Shown: one piece after another, positions 25,909 through 35,412 of the stretch
Layout: every line of letters starts with the position of its first letter
Numbering within the stretch: position 1 is the first letter of the stretch
Origin: Rubrivivax sp.
Lineage (GTDB): Bacteria > Pseudomonadota > Gammaproteobacteria > Burkholderiales > Burkholderiaceae_C
NCBI GenBank assembly: GCA_022842595.1
Contig: JALHPF010000006.1
Location: forward strand, 62,001 to 126,000
Reading direction: 5' to 3'
DNA: 64,000 nt
The notes under the pieces: model-generated
What the model saw: only the letters and a program-made list of their open reading frames with translations
Told to the model about the DNA's origin: nothing
Database searches by the model: none
Made by a program: the position numbers and the translations under genes

Positions 25909-26000
25909 GGGCCCCCAAGCTCGCTGGCGCTCGCTACGCCCCGAGGGGGCCGTCCGCCGACGGCCCGGCAGAGCCGGTTCCGTGGCGGGAAGCTTGGGGC
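25909..26000. repeat. REP-like nested inverted repeat between convergent genes
   Basis: Outer arms GCCCCCAAGCT (25911-25921) and AGCTTGGGGC (25991-26000) are complementary, and the left arm also pairs with GGGGGC at 25945-25950. The wording 'gggcccccaagctcgct...ccccgaggggg' resembles a dispersed intergenic palindrome I recall from Burkholderiales genomes. It lies between the convergent Hsp70 and TPR genes and could act as a bidirectional terminator. Confidence 0.45.
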
Positions 26001-26011
26001 GTGCCTCGGGC

Positions 26012-26515
26012 CTAGATCTTTCCGGTGCTCTTGAAGCGGGCGACGGCCTGCTTCAGGTCGGCGAGTTCTTCGCAGCCGCTCGGGCACAGCTTGGCGAGCA
26101 CGGTCAGCCGGCCTTCGGCGGTGGCCAGGTCGCCCTTCATCAGGGCCAGTTCGCCAGAGTACTCGAGCGCACCCAGGTGCTGCGGGTTGATGCGCAGCGC
26201 GGCGTCGTAGTAGCGCTGCGCGCCGTCCAGGTCGGGCCTGGCCTGCTTGCGCAGGGCGTAGCCCATGAGGTTGTTCCAGTCGGCGTCGTTGACGGCGTTG
26301 ACCTTCTGCAGCGCCAGGATGGCCGCCGGCCAGTCCCTGGCCTGGATGTGGGCGCGGGCTGCGGCCAAGGGTGACGCGGCCGGTGCCGGGGCGGCTGCCT
26401 TCGCCGGCGGCGGCGGCGGTTCGCTGTCGGCCGCCAGCGCGGGGCTGGCAGCGGCCACCGTCAGCGCCAGGGTGGCGAAGCTCGTTCGCAGCAAGACAAG
26501 GCGTGGGTCGGTCAT
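26012..26515 (-). CDS. Exported TPR-repeat protein
   Basis: A 167-residue protein with a signal peptide (TSFATLALTVAAASPALA), a Pro/Ala-rich linker and two or three TPR-like helical repeats (WNNLMGYALRKQARPDLDGAQRYYDAALRINP is typical: residues about 80-112). It ends LADLKQAVARFKSTGKI. Cysteines in KLCPSGCEELA suggest a periplasmic disulfide. The AALRINPQHLGALEY pattern is common in small periplasmic TPR proteins of unknown role. It lies downstream of the UPF0149 gene on the same strand, 77 bases apart. Confidence 0.78.
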   Translation of the reverse strand: MTDPRLVLLRTSFATLALTVAAASPALAADSEPPPPPAKAAAPAPAASPLAAARAHIQARDWPAAILALQKVNAVNDADWNNLMGYALRKQARPDLDGAQRYYDAALRINPQHLGALEYSGELALMKGDLATAEGRLTVLAKLCPSGCEELADLKQAVARFKSTGKI

Positions 26516-26592
26516 GGGGCAGTCCCGGGCGGGCGCGGCGGATCGCCGAGCCCTGCAGTGTGCGGCAAAGCCTGCACCAGCGCCGGGGTGGG

Positions 26593-27315
26593 TCAACGCC
26601 GCCCGCGTGCGGGCGGGCCCTTGCGCGTGCCGCCGCCGCGCGGGCGCAGGCCGGGCTTCACGGCGCGCGGACGCGTCACGTCGGCCATCAGCATCAGCGC
26701 ACGCACGAGGTCCTGCACGGCCTCGCCCAGGTCGGCGGGCGGTTCCAGTGTTTCGATGACGGCAAGCAGCGCGTCGGCGTCTTCCAGGTCTTCGGGGTCG
26801 AAGTGCAGGTACAGCAGGGCCAGCGGTTCGATCAGCGCCGGGTCGGGGCTGGCCATCAGCGCCGGGAAGGCGTCCATCGCCGCGGCGAAGCCGGCCACCC
26901 AGGGCAGCACGGCGTCCTGCGGCGGGTTGTCTTCGCCGCTGTCTTCGCTGCCTGCCTCGCCGGCTTCAGGGTCGGCATCGTCCTCGTCCAGCGGGAAGAT
27001 CCAGGGGTCGAACCAGTCGCGGTTGGCGATGGCGCGGTCGATCTCGGCATGGCGGCGGCGGACCAGGGCCTGGAGTTCGTCGAGCGCCGGGCCGGCCGGG
27101 GCGGGCCGGCCTTCGACGTCGGTGACCCATTTCAGCCACTGTTCGGCCGGGACCGGGCGGGGCTGCAGCAGCACGCCGCACAGATAGCCGTCGAGGGCGC
27201 TCACGTCCAGCGGCTCCAGCGGCGCGGGCACGGCGTCCAGCAGGGTCTGCAGGCGTTCCAGGTCGCCGTCGGACAACGGGTTGAGCAGAGGGCGGGGCGG
27301 CAGGGTGGCATTCAT
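26593..27315 (-). CDS. UPF0149 (YgfB/YecA-like) family protein
   Basis: A 240-residue acidic, helical protein: LDVSALDGYLCGVLLQPRPVPAEQWL is the UPF0149 hallmark, followed by WFDPWIFPL, an acidic insert and VLPWVAGFAAAMDAFP. The C-terminus is a basic tail (RPRGGGTRKGPPARGRR) where YecA-type members carry a zinc-binding SEC-C motif; no such cysteines are visible here. Function unknown. It is divergent from mmsA with 89 bases between starts. Confidence 0.8.
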   Translation of the reverse strand: MNATLPPRPLLNPLSDGDLERLQTLLDAVPAPLEPLDVSALDGYLCGVLLQPRPVPAEQWLKWVTDVEGRPAPAGPALDELQALVRRRHAEIDRAIANRDWFDPWIFPLDEDDADPEAGEAGSEDSGEDNPPQDAVLPWVAGFAAAMDAFPALMASPDPALIEPLALLYLHFDPEDLEDADALLAVIETLEPPADLGEAVQDLVRALMLMADVTRPRAVKPGLRPRGGGTRKGPPARGRR

Positions 27316-27404
27316 CGGCGGGATTGTCCGGCATGCCCGCAGCCGGCGAATGACTAGACTGGCCGGCTTGACACCCGTCACCACACAACCGCAGGACCAC
27401 GACC

Positions 27405-28934
27405 ATGGGCGCACCCGAAGCCTTCACGCAGACGAATGACATCGGCCACTGGATCGGCGGCCGCGCCACGCCGGGCCAGGCCACCCGCCGCCAGCCCGTC
27501 TGGAACCCGGCGACCGGTGCGGTGGCCCGCCAGGTGCTGCTGGCGAGTGCCGAGGACGTGAACGCCGCCGTCGCCGCCGCCAAGGCCGCGCAGCCGGCCT
27601 GGGGTGCCCTGCCGCCGCTGCGCCGTGCGCGCGTGATGAACGCCTTCCTGGCCTTGATGAACCAGCACAAGGACACCCTGGCCGCGATGATCACGGCCGA
27701 ACACGGCAAGGTCTTCACCGACGCCCAGGGCGAAGTCATGCGCGGCATCGACATCGTCGAATTCGCCTGTGGCATCCCGCAGTTGCTGAAAGGTGACTAC
27801 ACCGACCAGGTGTCCACCGGCATCGACAACTGGACGCTGCGCCAGCCACTGGGTGTGGTCGCCGGCATCACGCCCTTCAACTTCCCGTGCATGGTGCCCT
27901 GCTGGATGTTCCCGGTGGCCCTGGCCTGCGGCAATGCCTTCATCCTGAAGCCGAGTGAACGGGACCCCAGCGCCAGCCTGTTCATGGCCGAACTGCTGGC
28001 CCAGGCAGGCCTGCCCGATGGCGTGTTCAGCGTCGTGCAGGGCGACAAGCTGGCAGTCGACAGCCTGCTGACCCACCCCGACGTGGCCGCGCTCTCCTTC
28101 GTGGGCAGCACGCCGATTGCGCAATACATCTACGAGACCGGCGCCCACCACGGCAAACGTGTGCAGGCCCTGGGCGGGGCCAAGAACCACATGGTGGTGA
28201 TGCCCGACGCCGACCTCGGCCAGGCGGTGGACGCCCTGATCGGTGCCGCCTACGGCAGCGCCGGTGAGCGCTGCATGGCCATCAGCGTGGCCGTGCTCGT
28301 GGGCGACGTGGCCGACAAGATCGTGCCGCTGCTGGCCGAGCGCGCGCGCACGCTGAAGGTGAAGAACGGCATGGAGCTCGACGCCGAGATGGGCCCGATC
28401 GTCACGCGCGAGGCGCGCGACCGCATCGAAGGCACCATCGGCATCGGCGTCGAGGAAGGCGCCACGCTGGTGGTCGACGGCCGCGGCCACAGCGTCAAGG
28501 GTTTCGAGCAGGGATTCTTCACGGGCGGCAGCCTGTTCGACCACGTCACGCCGACGATGCGCATCTACAAGGAAGAGATCTTCGGCCCGGTGCTGGCCTG
28601 CGTGCGCGTGCCCGACTTCGCCACGGCGCTGGCCCTGGTCAACGCCCATGAATTCGGCAACGGCGTGGCCCTGTTCACCAGCGACGGCGGCGTTGCGCGC
28701 GAATTCAGCCGCCAGGTGCAGGTGGGCATGGTCGGCATCAATGTGCCGATTCCGGTGCCGATGGCCTGGCATGGCTTCGGCGGCTGGAAGCGCAGCATGT
28801 TCGGCGACATGCACGCCTACGGTGAGGAAGGCGTGCGCTTCTACACGAAGCAGAAGAGCGTGATGCAGCGCTGGCCCGACAGCATCGCGAAGCAGGGCGC
28901 TGGCGCCGAATTCGTGATGCCCACGTCGAAATGA
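27405..28934 (+). CDS. mmsA: Methylmalonate-semialdehyde dehydrogenase (CoA-acylating)
   Basis: A 509-residue aldehyde dehydrogenase. [23 protein letters not shown] is characteristic of [17 protein letters not shown] follows, and catalytic Cys290 is in [11 protein letters not shown]. It oxidises methylmalonate semialdehyde to propionyl-CoA, or malonate semialdehyde to acetyl-CoA, in valine, thymine and inositol catabolism. The usual valine-pathway partners (mmsB, acyl-CoA dehydrogenase) are absent. Instead its stop overlaps an M28 peptidase start (ATGA, 28931-28934). A TTGACA lies at 27368-27373. Confidence 0.93.
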   Translation: MGAPEAFTQTNDIGHWIGGRATPGQATRRQPVWNPATGAVARQVLLASAEDVNAAVAAAKAAQPAWGALPPLRRARVMNAFLALMNQHKDTLAAMITAEHGKVFTDAQGEVMRGIDIVEFACGIPQLLKGDYTDQVSTGIDNWTLRQPLGVVAGITPFNFPCMVPCWMFPVALACGNAFILKPSERDPSASLFMAELLAQAGLPDGVFSVVQGDKLAVDSLLTHPDVAALSFVGSTPIAQYIYETGAHHGKRVQALGGAKNHMVVMPDADLGQAVDALIGAAYGSAGERCMAISVAVLVGDVADKIVPLLAERARTLKVKNGMELDAEMGPIVTREARDRIEGTIGIGVEEGATLVVDGRGHSVKGFEQGFFTGGSLFDHVTPTMRIYKEEIFGPVLACVRVPDFATALALVNAHEFGNGVALFTSDGGVAREFSRQVQVGMVGINVPIPVPMAWHGFGGWKRSMFGDMHAYGEEGVRFYTKQKSVMQRWPDSIAKQGAGAEFVMPTSK

Positions 28935-30394
28935 AGCGGCGTGAACTCCTTGGCACTGCCGCTGCGCTGGCTGCCGGCCTGAGCCCGATGACACCTCCGT
29001 CCGCCCGGGCTCAGACACCGGCCAGGTTCGCCGACGCCGACCTGCGCCACGCCGAAAAGCTGCGCGAACTGGGCCTGGCCGACACCCAGGCCTGGGCCCT
29101 GCTCCAGCAACTGTGCAGGGACATCGGCCCGCGTCCGGCCGGTTCGGCCGCCGACGCGAAGGCCGTGGCCTGGGCCCAGGGCGCGTTGCGCGGGCTGAAG
29201 CTGCAGAACGTGCGCGCCGAATCGCTGGCCTTGCGTGTGTGGCAACGTGGGCCGGCATCGGCCACGCTCGTCATCCCGGGCGCGCAGAAGCCCGGTGCCC
29301 GCGCCCGCGAGCAGGGCCTGGTGATGGCCGCACTCGGCAACAGCGTGCCGACCCCGCCCGAGGGCATCGACGCCGAGATCGCCTGGTACCCCGACCTGGC
29401 GGCACTGCAGGCCGACGACCCGGCCACCAGCCGCGCCAAGGGCCGCATCGTCTTCATCGACCAGAAGATGGAACGCACCCGCACCGGCAGCGGCTATGGC
29501 GCGGCGGTGGGCGCGCGCAGCATGGGCCCGATCGAGGCCGCCCGGCGCGGCGCCGTGGCGGTGGGTATCCGCTCCATCGGGACCGACCGTGCGCCCATCG
29601 CCCACACCGGCGCCACGCGCTACGACCTGAGCCTGCCACGCATCCCCGCCTTCGCGGTGTCGGTGCCCGACGCCGAGGTCATGGCCGGCCTGCAGGCCGC
29701 TGGCGCCCCGCTGCGCCTGAAGCTGAGACTGGAGGCGCGCAACGACGTCGACGCCACCACCCACAACGTCATCGCCGAAGTTCCGGGCACCGACCTCAAG
29801 GACGAGATCGTGCTCATCAGCGGCCATCTCGACAGCTGGGACCTGGGCCAGGGCGCGCAGGACGACGGCGCCGGCGTGGCGATCGCCAGCGCCGCTGCGG
29901 GCGTGCTCATGGCCGCCGGCGTGGCGCCACGCCGCACCATCCGCGTGGTGCTGTTCGGCAACGAGGAAAACGGCTTCGATGGCGCCCGCGCCTATGGTGA
30001 CCGCTACAAGGACGTGGTGCACCAGATGGTCGGTGAAAGCGACTTCGGCGCCGGCCCGGTGTTCCAGCTGAACCACCGCGTGCAGCCGGCAGCGGTGCCG
30101 CTGTTCGAGGACATCGCGCGGGTGCTGGCGCCGCTGGGCGTGGCCTGGGCGGATGGTGAGTCGCGCAACCGCGGCGGCCCGGGGCCGGACGCCGCGCTGC
30201 TGATGCGTCGCCACCGCTGGCCGGGCGTGGCGCTGGGGCAGGACGGCACGAACTATTTCGACGTGCACCACACCGAACACGACACGCTGGACCGCATCGA
30301 CCCGCGCACCCTGCCGCAGAACGTGGCCTGCTGGGCCGTCACGGCCTGGCTGGCGGCGCAGGCACCGGTGGCATTCGGCCCGCCGGTACTCTGA
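28931..30394 (+). CDS. Exported M28 family zinc aminopeptidase-like protein
   Basis: A 487-residue protein with an N-terminal signal containing RR ([17 protein letters not shown]) ending near AQA-like TPPSARAQ, so possibly Tat-exported. The M28 domain has [11 protein letters not shown] (His/Asp zinc ligands), the bridging [10 protein letters not shown] aspartate, catalytic Glu in [10 protein letters not shown], and [12 protein letters not shown], completing the two-zinc site. A PA-like insert is likely between residues 120 and 260. It probably releases N-terminal amino acids in the periplasm. It begins inside the mmsA stop. Confidence 0.88.
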   Translation: MKRRELLGTAAALAAGLSPMTPPSARAQTPARFADADLRHAEKLRELGLADTQAWALLQQLCRDIGPRPAGSAADAKAVAWAQGALRGLKLQNVRAESLALRVWQRGPASATLVIPGAQKPGARAREQGLVMAALGNSVPTPPEGIDAEIAWYPDLAALQADDPATSRAKGRIVFIDQKMERTRTGSGYGAAVGARSMGPIEAARRGAVAVGIRSIGTDRAPIAHTGATRYDLSLPRIPAFAVSVPDAEVMAGLQAAGAPLRLKLRLEARNDVDATTHNVIAEVPGTDLKDEIVLISGHLDSWDLGQGAQDDGAGVAIASAAAGVLMAAGVAPRRTIRVVLFGNEENGFDGARAYGDRYKDVVHQMVGESDFGAGPVFQLNHRVQPAAVPLFEDIARVLAPLGVAWADGESRNRGGPGPDAALLMRRHRWPGVALGQDGTNYFDVHHTEHDTLDRIDPRTLPQNVACWAVTAWLAAQAPVAFGPPVL

Positions 30395-30484
30395 CCCCTA
30401 TCGCCCGCATGGGCGGGCTCAAGTCGGCGCCAGAAATGGTCGAAGATGCCGTCATGCAACGCTGTGCGCCCCGAAACTGACGCC

Positions 30485-32188
30485 ATGAGCCCGCTGCCCG
30501 ACGACCACCGCCGGCGCCTGGCGGCCAGCCTGGCACTGGCCGACCCGGCCGGCCCGACCTTGCCCGAGGCGGCCTGCGTCGCGGCGCGCGCAGCCATGGC
30601 GCTGGCGCAGGCGCTGGACCAGCCACACGAAGCCGCCCAGGCGGGCGCCTGGCTGTGTGAACAGCTGCTGCGCGTGGGCCGCCACGCCGACGTGCTGTCC
30701 ATGGCGCCGCCTGTGCTGCAGGCCCTGGCGCGGCCGCCGCTGGACCAGACGCTGGCCAGCGACCGGTTCCAGCTGATGCGCGCGTTCAGCATGGCGGCCT
30801 GCGAAACCGCCCATTTCGACCGTGCGCTGGACACTGCGCACGAACTGGTCCGGCTCGTCAGCCCGCTGGGCGATGCCAATGCCTCGCTCAAGGCCGCTTT
30901 CACGCTGAGCGCCTGTTTCGAACGCATGGGCGACTCCTGGCAGGCCTCGCGCGTGCTGGGCGAGGCCCTGCGACTGCATGGCCCGGCGGCGGCGCCGGCC
31001 GAGCAGCTCGTGGCGCAGAACGCACTGTGTGCTTTTTCCATCGGTCTGTTCCACCGCCTGAACGGCGCGGCCCCGGCAGACGAAGTGCAAGCGGCCCTGG
31101 CGCGGGCGCGCGAGGCCGGCACCCGGGCCTACGAGGGCCTGCCAGTGCCACCCCCGCCGCAGCAGGAAGTGGCGATCTGCGGCAACCTCGGCGAAGTGCT
31201 CATGTACGACGGCCAGAGCGAAGCCGCCCTGGCACTACTGCAGCGCGCCCAGGCCACGGCCGAAGCGCGCGGGTTCTCGGCCTACATCTGGCGCCTGGGC
31301 ACGACATTGGCAGTGCATGATCTGCTGCAAGGCCGGCCCGAGCTGACGCTGCAGCGCAGCCAGGCCCTGCTGGCCGAAATGGGCGGGCAGGCGCCGATCC
31401 AGACGGCCATCCGCGCCCACCATGCCGCTTACCGTGCCTGCCGCGCGCTGGGCCGGGTCGACGAAGCGCTGCAGCACTTCGAGACGGTCGAACGCATGGA
31501 GCGCCAGCGCGCCACGCAGCAACTGCGCGCGCAGTCAGAACTGTTCGTGACCCGCACCGAAGCCCAGCACGCCTTCTGGCAGGCCGACCAGGCGCGCCAG
31601 GACGCGCAAACGCAGCGGGCTCGCGCCGCCGAATTTGCCGCCCATGCCGAACGCGACGCGCTCACCGGCCTGGGCAACCGCCGCCACTTCGACCGCCGCT
31701 GTGCCGAACTTCTGCCGGCCTTGCAGCGCGACCAAGAGGCGGTGGCGCTGGTGCTGGTAGACATCGACCACTTCAAGATCATCAACGACGCCCACGGCCA
31801 TGCCGTGGGCGACCGCGCCCTCGTGGCCCTGGCCGCACTGCTGCGCGACAACACGCGGTCCGGTGACGTGCTCGTGCGTTACGGCGGCGAAGAGTTCGTG
31901 CTCGTGCTGCCCGGCATGCCCTCGGGGCTGGCGCGCGAGTTCTGCGAGCGGCTGCGCGAGCGTGTCGCGGCGCACGCCGGCTTCTGCCCCGAAGTCCCCG
32001 AGCTGCGCATGACCATCAGCCTGGGCCTGGCGGCGGCCCCGCCTTTCGACGCCCAGAACCTGCTGAAGGCGGCCGACCTGGCGCTGTACTGCGCCAAGCA
32101 CGATGGCCGCAATCGTGTACGCGTGGCGGCGCAGGCTTCAGCTGCCGACCACGCCACCGTCCTGGCGCCAGATCACCACGGTCGCTGA
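30485..32188 (+). CDS. Diguanylate cyclase with TPR-like sensor region
   Basis: A 567-residue protein. Residues 1-370 are helical TPR-like repeats with no membrane segment. A coiled coil (about 345-395, with QADQARQDAQTQRARAAEFAAH) leads into a GGDEF domain: DALTGLGNRRHFDRR, LVDIDHFKIIND and the active-site GGEEF at about 467-471. All catalytic residues for c-di-GMP synthesis are present. No RxxD inhibitory site was seen at the usual place. An alternative ATG lies at 30446. The 3' end overlaps the convergent phoX by 51 bases. Confidence 0.88.
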   Translation: MSPLPDDHRRRLAASLALADPAGPTLPEAACVAARAAMALAQALDQPHEAAQAGAWLCEQLLRVGRHADVLSMAPPVLQALARPPLDQTLASDRFQLMRAFSMAACETAHFDRALDTAHELVRLVSPLGDANASLKAAFTLSACFERMGDSWQASRVLGEALRLHGPAAAPAEQLVAQNALCAFSIGLFHRLNGAAPADEVQAALARAREAGTRAYEGLPVPPPPQQEVAICGNLGEVLMYDGQSEAALALLQRAQATAEARGFSAYIWRLGTTLAVHDLLQGRPELTLQRSQALLAEMGGQAPIQTAIRAHHAAYRACRALGRVDEALQHFETVERMERQRATQQLRAQSELFVTRTEAQHAFWQADQARQDAQTQRARAAEFAAHAERDALTGLGNRRHFDRRCAELLPALQRDQEAVALVLVDIDHFKIINDAHGHAVGDRALVALAALLRDNTRSGDVLVRYGGEEFVLVLPGMPSGLAREFCERLRERVAAHAGFCPEVPELRMTISLGLAAAPPFDAQNLLKAADLALYCAKHDGRNRVRVAAQASAADHATVLAPDHHGR

Positions 32189-34087
32189 CCGCGGGCGGCT
32201 GCCCGGTGCGTTGTCGGGCCAGCGCGAATGCCGGCTGGGTTGGGCCGGGTCGCTGCGCTCGCCGGGGCTTTCGCCGGGGTGCTGGATGTTGATGAACATG
32301 CTGCGGCCGTCCGGCGTCCAGGTGGCTCCGGTCACCTCGCAGCCCACCGGTCCGGTGAGGAAGCGCCTGACCTCGCCAGTGGCCGGGTTGCAGGCCAGCA
32401 GGCTGTTGTTGCCGATGCGTTCGTAGGGCCCCTTGTTCATGCTGCGGCTGCTGGCGTCGGTACCCACCCAGAGCACGCCGCGCGGGTCGAATGCGATGGT
32501 GTCGGGGCTGCCGAAGGCGTCGCCCTTGATGTTGCCGCGGGTGTTTTCCGCGGCGTTGGCCGGGTCACCGGCCAGCAGCAGATGGTTCCAGGCGAAAGCT
32601 TCGCCGTCGAAGTCGCCGTCTTCCTTCCAGCGGATGATCTGGCCCATGACGTTGTTCGCGCGCGGGTTGGCGTCGTCGGTGCCCGGGTAGCCGGTTTGGC
32701 CGCGGTTGCTGTTGTTGGTCAGCGTGCAGTAGACCCAGCCAGTGCGCTCGTCGATGGCCAGCCATTCCGGCCGGTCCATCTTCGTGGCGCCCAGCAGGTC
32801 GCTGGCCTGGCGTGCCTTGATCACGACTTCACCCTGGTCGGCGAAACCGTTGGCCGCGGTGAGCGGCCCGCTGCCATGTGCCAACGGCAGCCAGCGGCCG
32901 CGGCCGCTGCTGTCGAAGCGCGCCACGTAGAGCGTGCCGTGGTCGAGCAGCTCGGCATTGGCCTTGGCCGCGGAAACACCCGGCCGCGCCGGCCGGATGG
33001 CGTCGCGCGAGACGAACTTGTAGATGTACTCGAAGGCCGCGTCCTCGCCGGAATAGACCACGGCACGGCCGCTCTTCGTCACCGCCACCCAGGCGCCTTC
33101 ATGCGCCGCGCGGCCCAGCGCGGTGCGCTTGACGGGGGTGCTGGTGGGGTCCATCGGGTCGACTTCGACGACCCAGCCGAAGCGGTTGGGCTCGTTCGGG
33201 TTGCGCACGGTGTCGAAGCGCTCGTCGTGTTCCGGCCAGCGGTACCACGTGGCCTTGCGGATGCCCCAGCGGCGCTCGTGTGCGGTGGGCGTGTCGGCGG
33301 CGGTGAAGTAGTTGGCCCAGTTCTCCTCGCCGCTGAGGAAGGTGCCCCAGGGTGTCTTGCCGCTGGCGCAATTGCCCAGGGTGCCCAGGGCCACGCGGCC
33401 CTGGGGGTCGGCGGCGGTCTTCATCAGCGCATGGCCTGCCGCCGGGCCGCCGATGGCAAACGGGGTGTTGCCGGTGATGCGCCGCGCGAACTTCGACGGC
33501 CGCACCATGCGCCAGCCCTCGGCCCGGCGTTCGATCTCGATCACGGCGATGCCATGTGCGGCCTGTGCCTTGCGCACCTTCTCGGCCGTCCAGGGCGTCT
33601 GGCCACCCGGGTGCAGCAGGCCGTCGTCGGTGTATTCGTGGTTCAGCACCAGCAGGCCGCGCGCCGAGCCGGCAGCGCCATCGGCCAAGGGGTAGAAGTT
33701 CAGGCCGTCGTGGTGCATGCCCATCTGCAGCGCCTGTTCTTCGGCGGTGTTGCTGGCGTCGGGCTTCCAGGCCGGCATGGCGGCGCCGGCGATGCCCAGC
33801 GGCTCGCCCCAGGGGGCCAGCACCTGGGCCACGTAGCCCAGCGGCACACGCACCGAGTCGGCGGTGGATGCAGGCACGCTGGTGAAGCCCAGCGCGGGCC
33901 CGGACCCGCCAGCGCCGCTACCGCCGGCGGTGGCGCAGCCCCCCAGGCCCAGTGTCGACAGCCAGGCCAGGCCCGCCGCGCCCGCACCGGCCTGCAGCCA
34001 GACCCGGCGCGCCGGGTCGGACACCTGGTGGATGCTCGGGTTGGCAGAGCGGTTGCTGTCTTCCAAGGTGTCGAAGTCTTTGGCCAT
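32138..34087 (-). CDS. phoX: PhoX family alkaline phosphatase-like protein (DUF839)
   Basis: A 649-residue protein with an N-terminal RR (DPARRVWLQAGAGAAGLAWL) and a LGLGGC lipobox-like cysteine, so Tat export with possible lipidation. PhoX motifs follow: NHEYTDDGL, GNCASGKTPWGTFLSGEENW, EGAWVAVTKSGRAVVYSGEDA, DRPEWLAIDERTGWVYCTLTNN and MFINIQHPGE. PhoX enzymes are Ca/Fe-dependent phosphatases induced by phosphate starvation. A second PhoX begins at 63098. It is divergent from an SDR gene and overlaps the 3' end of the diguanylate cyclase gene. Confidence 0.9.
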   Translation of the reverse strand: MAKDFDTLEDSNRSANPSIHQVSDPARRVWLQAGAGAAGLAWLSTLGLGGCATAGGSGAGGSGPALGFTSVPASTADSVRVPLGYVAQVLAPWGEPLGIAGAAMPAWKPDASNTAEEQALQMGMHHDGLNFYPLADGAAGSARGLLVLNHEYTDDGLLHPGGQTPWTAEKVRKAQAAHGIAVIEIERRAEGWRMVRPSKFARRITGNTPFAIGGPAAGHALMKTAADPQGRVALGTLGNCASGKTPWGTFLSGEENWANYFTAADTPTAHERRWGIRKATWYRWPEHDERFDTVRNPNEPNRFGWVVEVDPMDPTSTPVKRTALGRAAHEGAWVAVTKSGRAVVYSGEDAAFEYIYKFVSRDAIRPARPGVSAAKANAELLDHGTLYVARFDSSGRGRWLPLAHGSGPLTAANGFADQGEVVIKARQASDLLGATKMDRPEWLAIDERTGWVYCTLTNNSNRGQTGYPGTDDANPRANNVMGQIIRWKEDGDFDGEAFAWNHLLLAGDPANAAENTRGNIKGDAFGSPDTIAFDPRGVLWVGTDASSRSMNKGPYERIGNNSLLACNPATGEVRRFLTGPVGCEVTGATWTPDGRSMFINIQHPGESPGERSDPAQPSRHSRWPDNAPGSRPRSATVVIWRQDGGVVGS

Positions 34088-34157
34088 CGGTGCTGGGCGG
34101 GCGTTTCGTGGGTGTGCTGCTCACTCTAGCCCAGGTGCCAAAAGCTAAAGTGCGACG

Positions 34158-34904
34158 ATGGACAGAACCCTCGTCATCACCGGTGGCGGCCGCGGCATTG
34201 GCGCTGCGACCGCGCTGCGCGCGGCCCGTGCCGGCTGGCATGTCGTCGTCAACTACGCGCGCGACGAAGCCGCCGCCGCGGCGGTGGTGGCGCAGGTTCG
34301 GGCACTGGGCCGCCAGGCGCTGGCCATGGCCGCCGACGTGGCCGACGACGCCCAGGTGCAGGCGCTGTTCGCCCAGGTCGACAGGGCCATGCCGCCACTG
34401 GGGGGTCTGGTCAACAACGCCGGCGTCGTCGACGACGCCTCGCGGGTGGACGCGATGAGCGCCGCGCGCATCCAGCGCATGTTCGCGGTCAACGTGTTCG
34501 GCAGCTTCCACTGCGCACGCGAAGCCGTGCGCCGGCTGAGCACGGCGCATGGCGGCGCCGGCGGGGCCATCGTCAACGTCTCGTCGGTGGCTTCACGGCT
34601 GGGCTCGGCCGGGCAGTACGTGGACTACGCCGCAGCCAAGGGCGCCGTCGACGCCTTCACGCTCGGCCTGGCGCGCGAGGTGGCCACCGAAGGCGTGCGC
34701 GTGAACGCGGTACGCCCGGGCATCATCGACACCGACATCCACGCCAGTGGTGGCCAGCCCGACCGGGCGCAGCGCCTGGCACCGCAAGTGCCGATGCAGC
34801 GCCCCGGTGCCGCCGACGAAGTGGCCGCGGCCATCGTCTGGCTGCTGGGGGACGAGTCGCCCTACACCACGGGGGCCATCATCGACGTGAGTGGCGGACG
34901 CTGA
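34158..34904 (+). CDS. SDR family oxidoreductase (FabG/glucose-dehydrogenase-like)
   Basis: A 248-residue classical SDR: TGGGRGIGAA at 8-17, NNAGV at 86-90, Ser142/Ser143, Tyr157-x-x-x-Lys161, and a C-terminal SPYTTGAIIDVSGGR typical of FabG-like enzymes. All catalytic residues are present; cofactor and substrate are unknown. The ATG at 34158 is only about 10 bases after a GCTAAAGT -10-like sequence, so a short leader is likely. It is convergent with the acetyltransferase. Confidence 0.88.
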   Translation: MDRTLVITGGGRGIGAATALRAARAGWHVVVNYARDEAAAAAVVAQVRALGRQALAMAADVADDAQVQALFAQVDRAMPPLGGLVNNAGVVDDASRVDAMSAARIQRMFAVNVFGSFHCAREAVRRLSTAHGGAGGAIVNVSSVASRLGSAGQYVDYAAAKGAVDAFTLGLAREVATEGVRVNAVRPGIIDTDIHASGGQPDRAQRLAPQVPMQRPGAADEVAAAIVWLLGDESPYTTGAIIDVSGGR

Positions 34905-34918
34905 GGCCTCCCGTTTCG

Positions 34919-35395
34919 TCAGGGCCCGATCGGGCGGCGGAGCATCCGGCGCAAGCTCAGCTGCGATTCGCCCGGCGGCGCCGGCAGGCCCTGGAAGCCG
35001 AGCCGGCTGAACAGGTTGCGCGCTGCGATGTCGTTGCGCTGGACGGCGATCGTGATGGCGCGGAGTCCGGCGTCGGCGGTGAACTCGTCGATCAGCGCGA
35101 TGCACAGGGCACGGCCGTGGCCCTGGCGGCGGCGGTCGGGGCGCACCAGCAGCCGGCTCAGCTGCAGGCTGTCCGGACCCGCCCGCTCGCACTGGACGAA
35201 GGCCACGGGCTCGTCGCCCACGAGCAGCACGCGGCCGTGGCCGTCGGCCTGCTCGAGCAGCCGTTCCCATTCGTAAGCGCGCAGCGGGTGGCGAACCTCG
35301 CCGCCCGCCCATTGGCGGGTGGCGGCTTCGTCGGACAGCCAGGCGGCGATCAAGGCGTGGTCGCTGGCAGCGGCCGGGCGCAGGGTGGGGTGCAT
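34919..35395 (-). CDS. GNAT family N-acetyltransferase
   Basis: A 158-residue single-domain GNAT protein: LRPAAASDHALIAAWL start, LSRLLVRPDRRRQGHGRALC with the acetyl-CoA loop RRQGHGRA near 90-97, and NLFSRLGFQG at motif B. It acetylates an unknown amine. The ATG at 35395 was chosen, since the longer frame runs back into DUF2784. It is the last gene of a probable minus-strand run from rlpA through the CHAT gene and DUF2784. Confidence 0.82.
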   Translation of the reverse strand: MHPTLRPAAASDHALIAAWLSDEAATRQWAGGEVRHPLRAYEWERLLEQADGHGRVLLVGDEPVAFVQCERAGPDSLQLSRLLVRPDRRRQGHGRALCIALIDEFTADAGLRAITIAVQRNDIAARNLFSRLGFQGLPAPPGESQLSLRRMLRRPIGP

Positions 35396-35412
35396 CGGGG
35401 CGGCGGTCAGGT

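Noticed and set aside
30446..30484. Earlier ATG for the diguanylate cyclase
   Set aside because: Possible but adds only 13 residues without recognisable homology; the later ATG was kept and the alternative noted.
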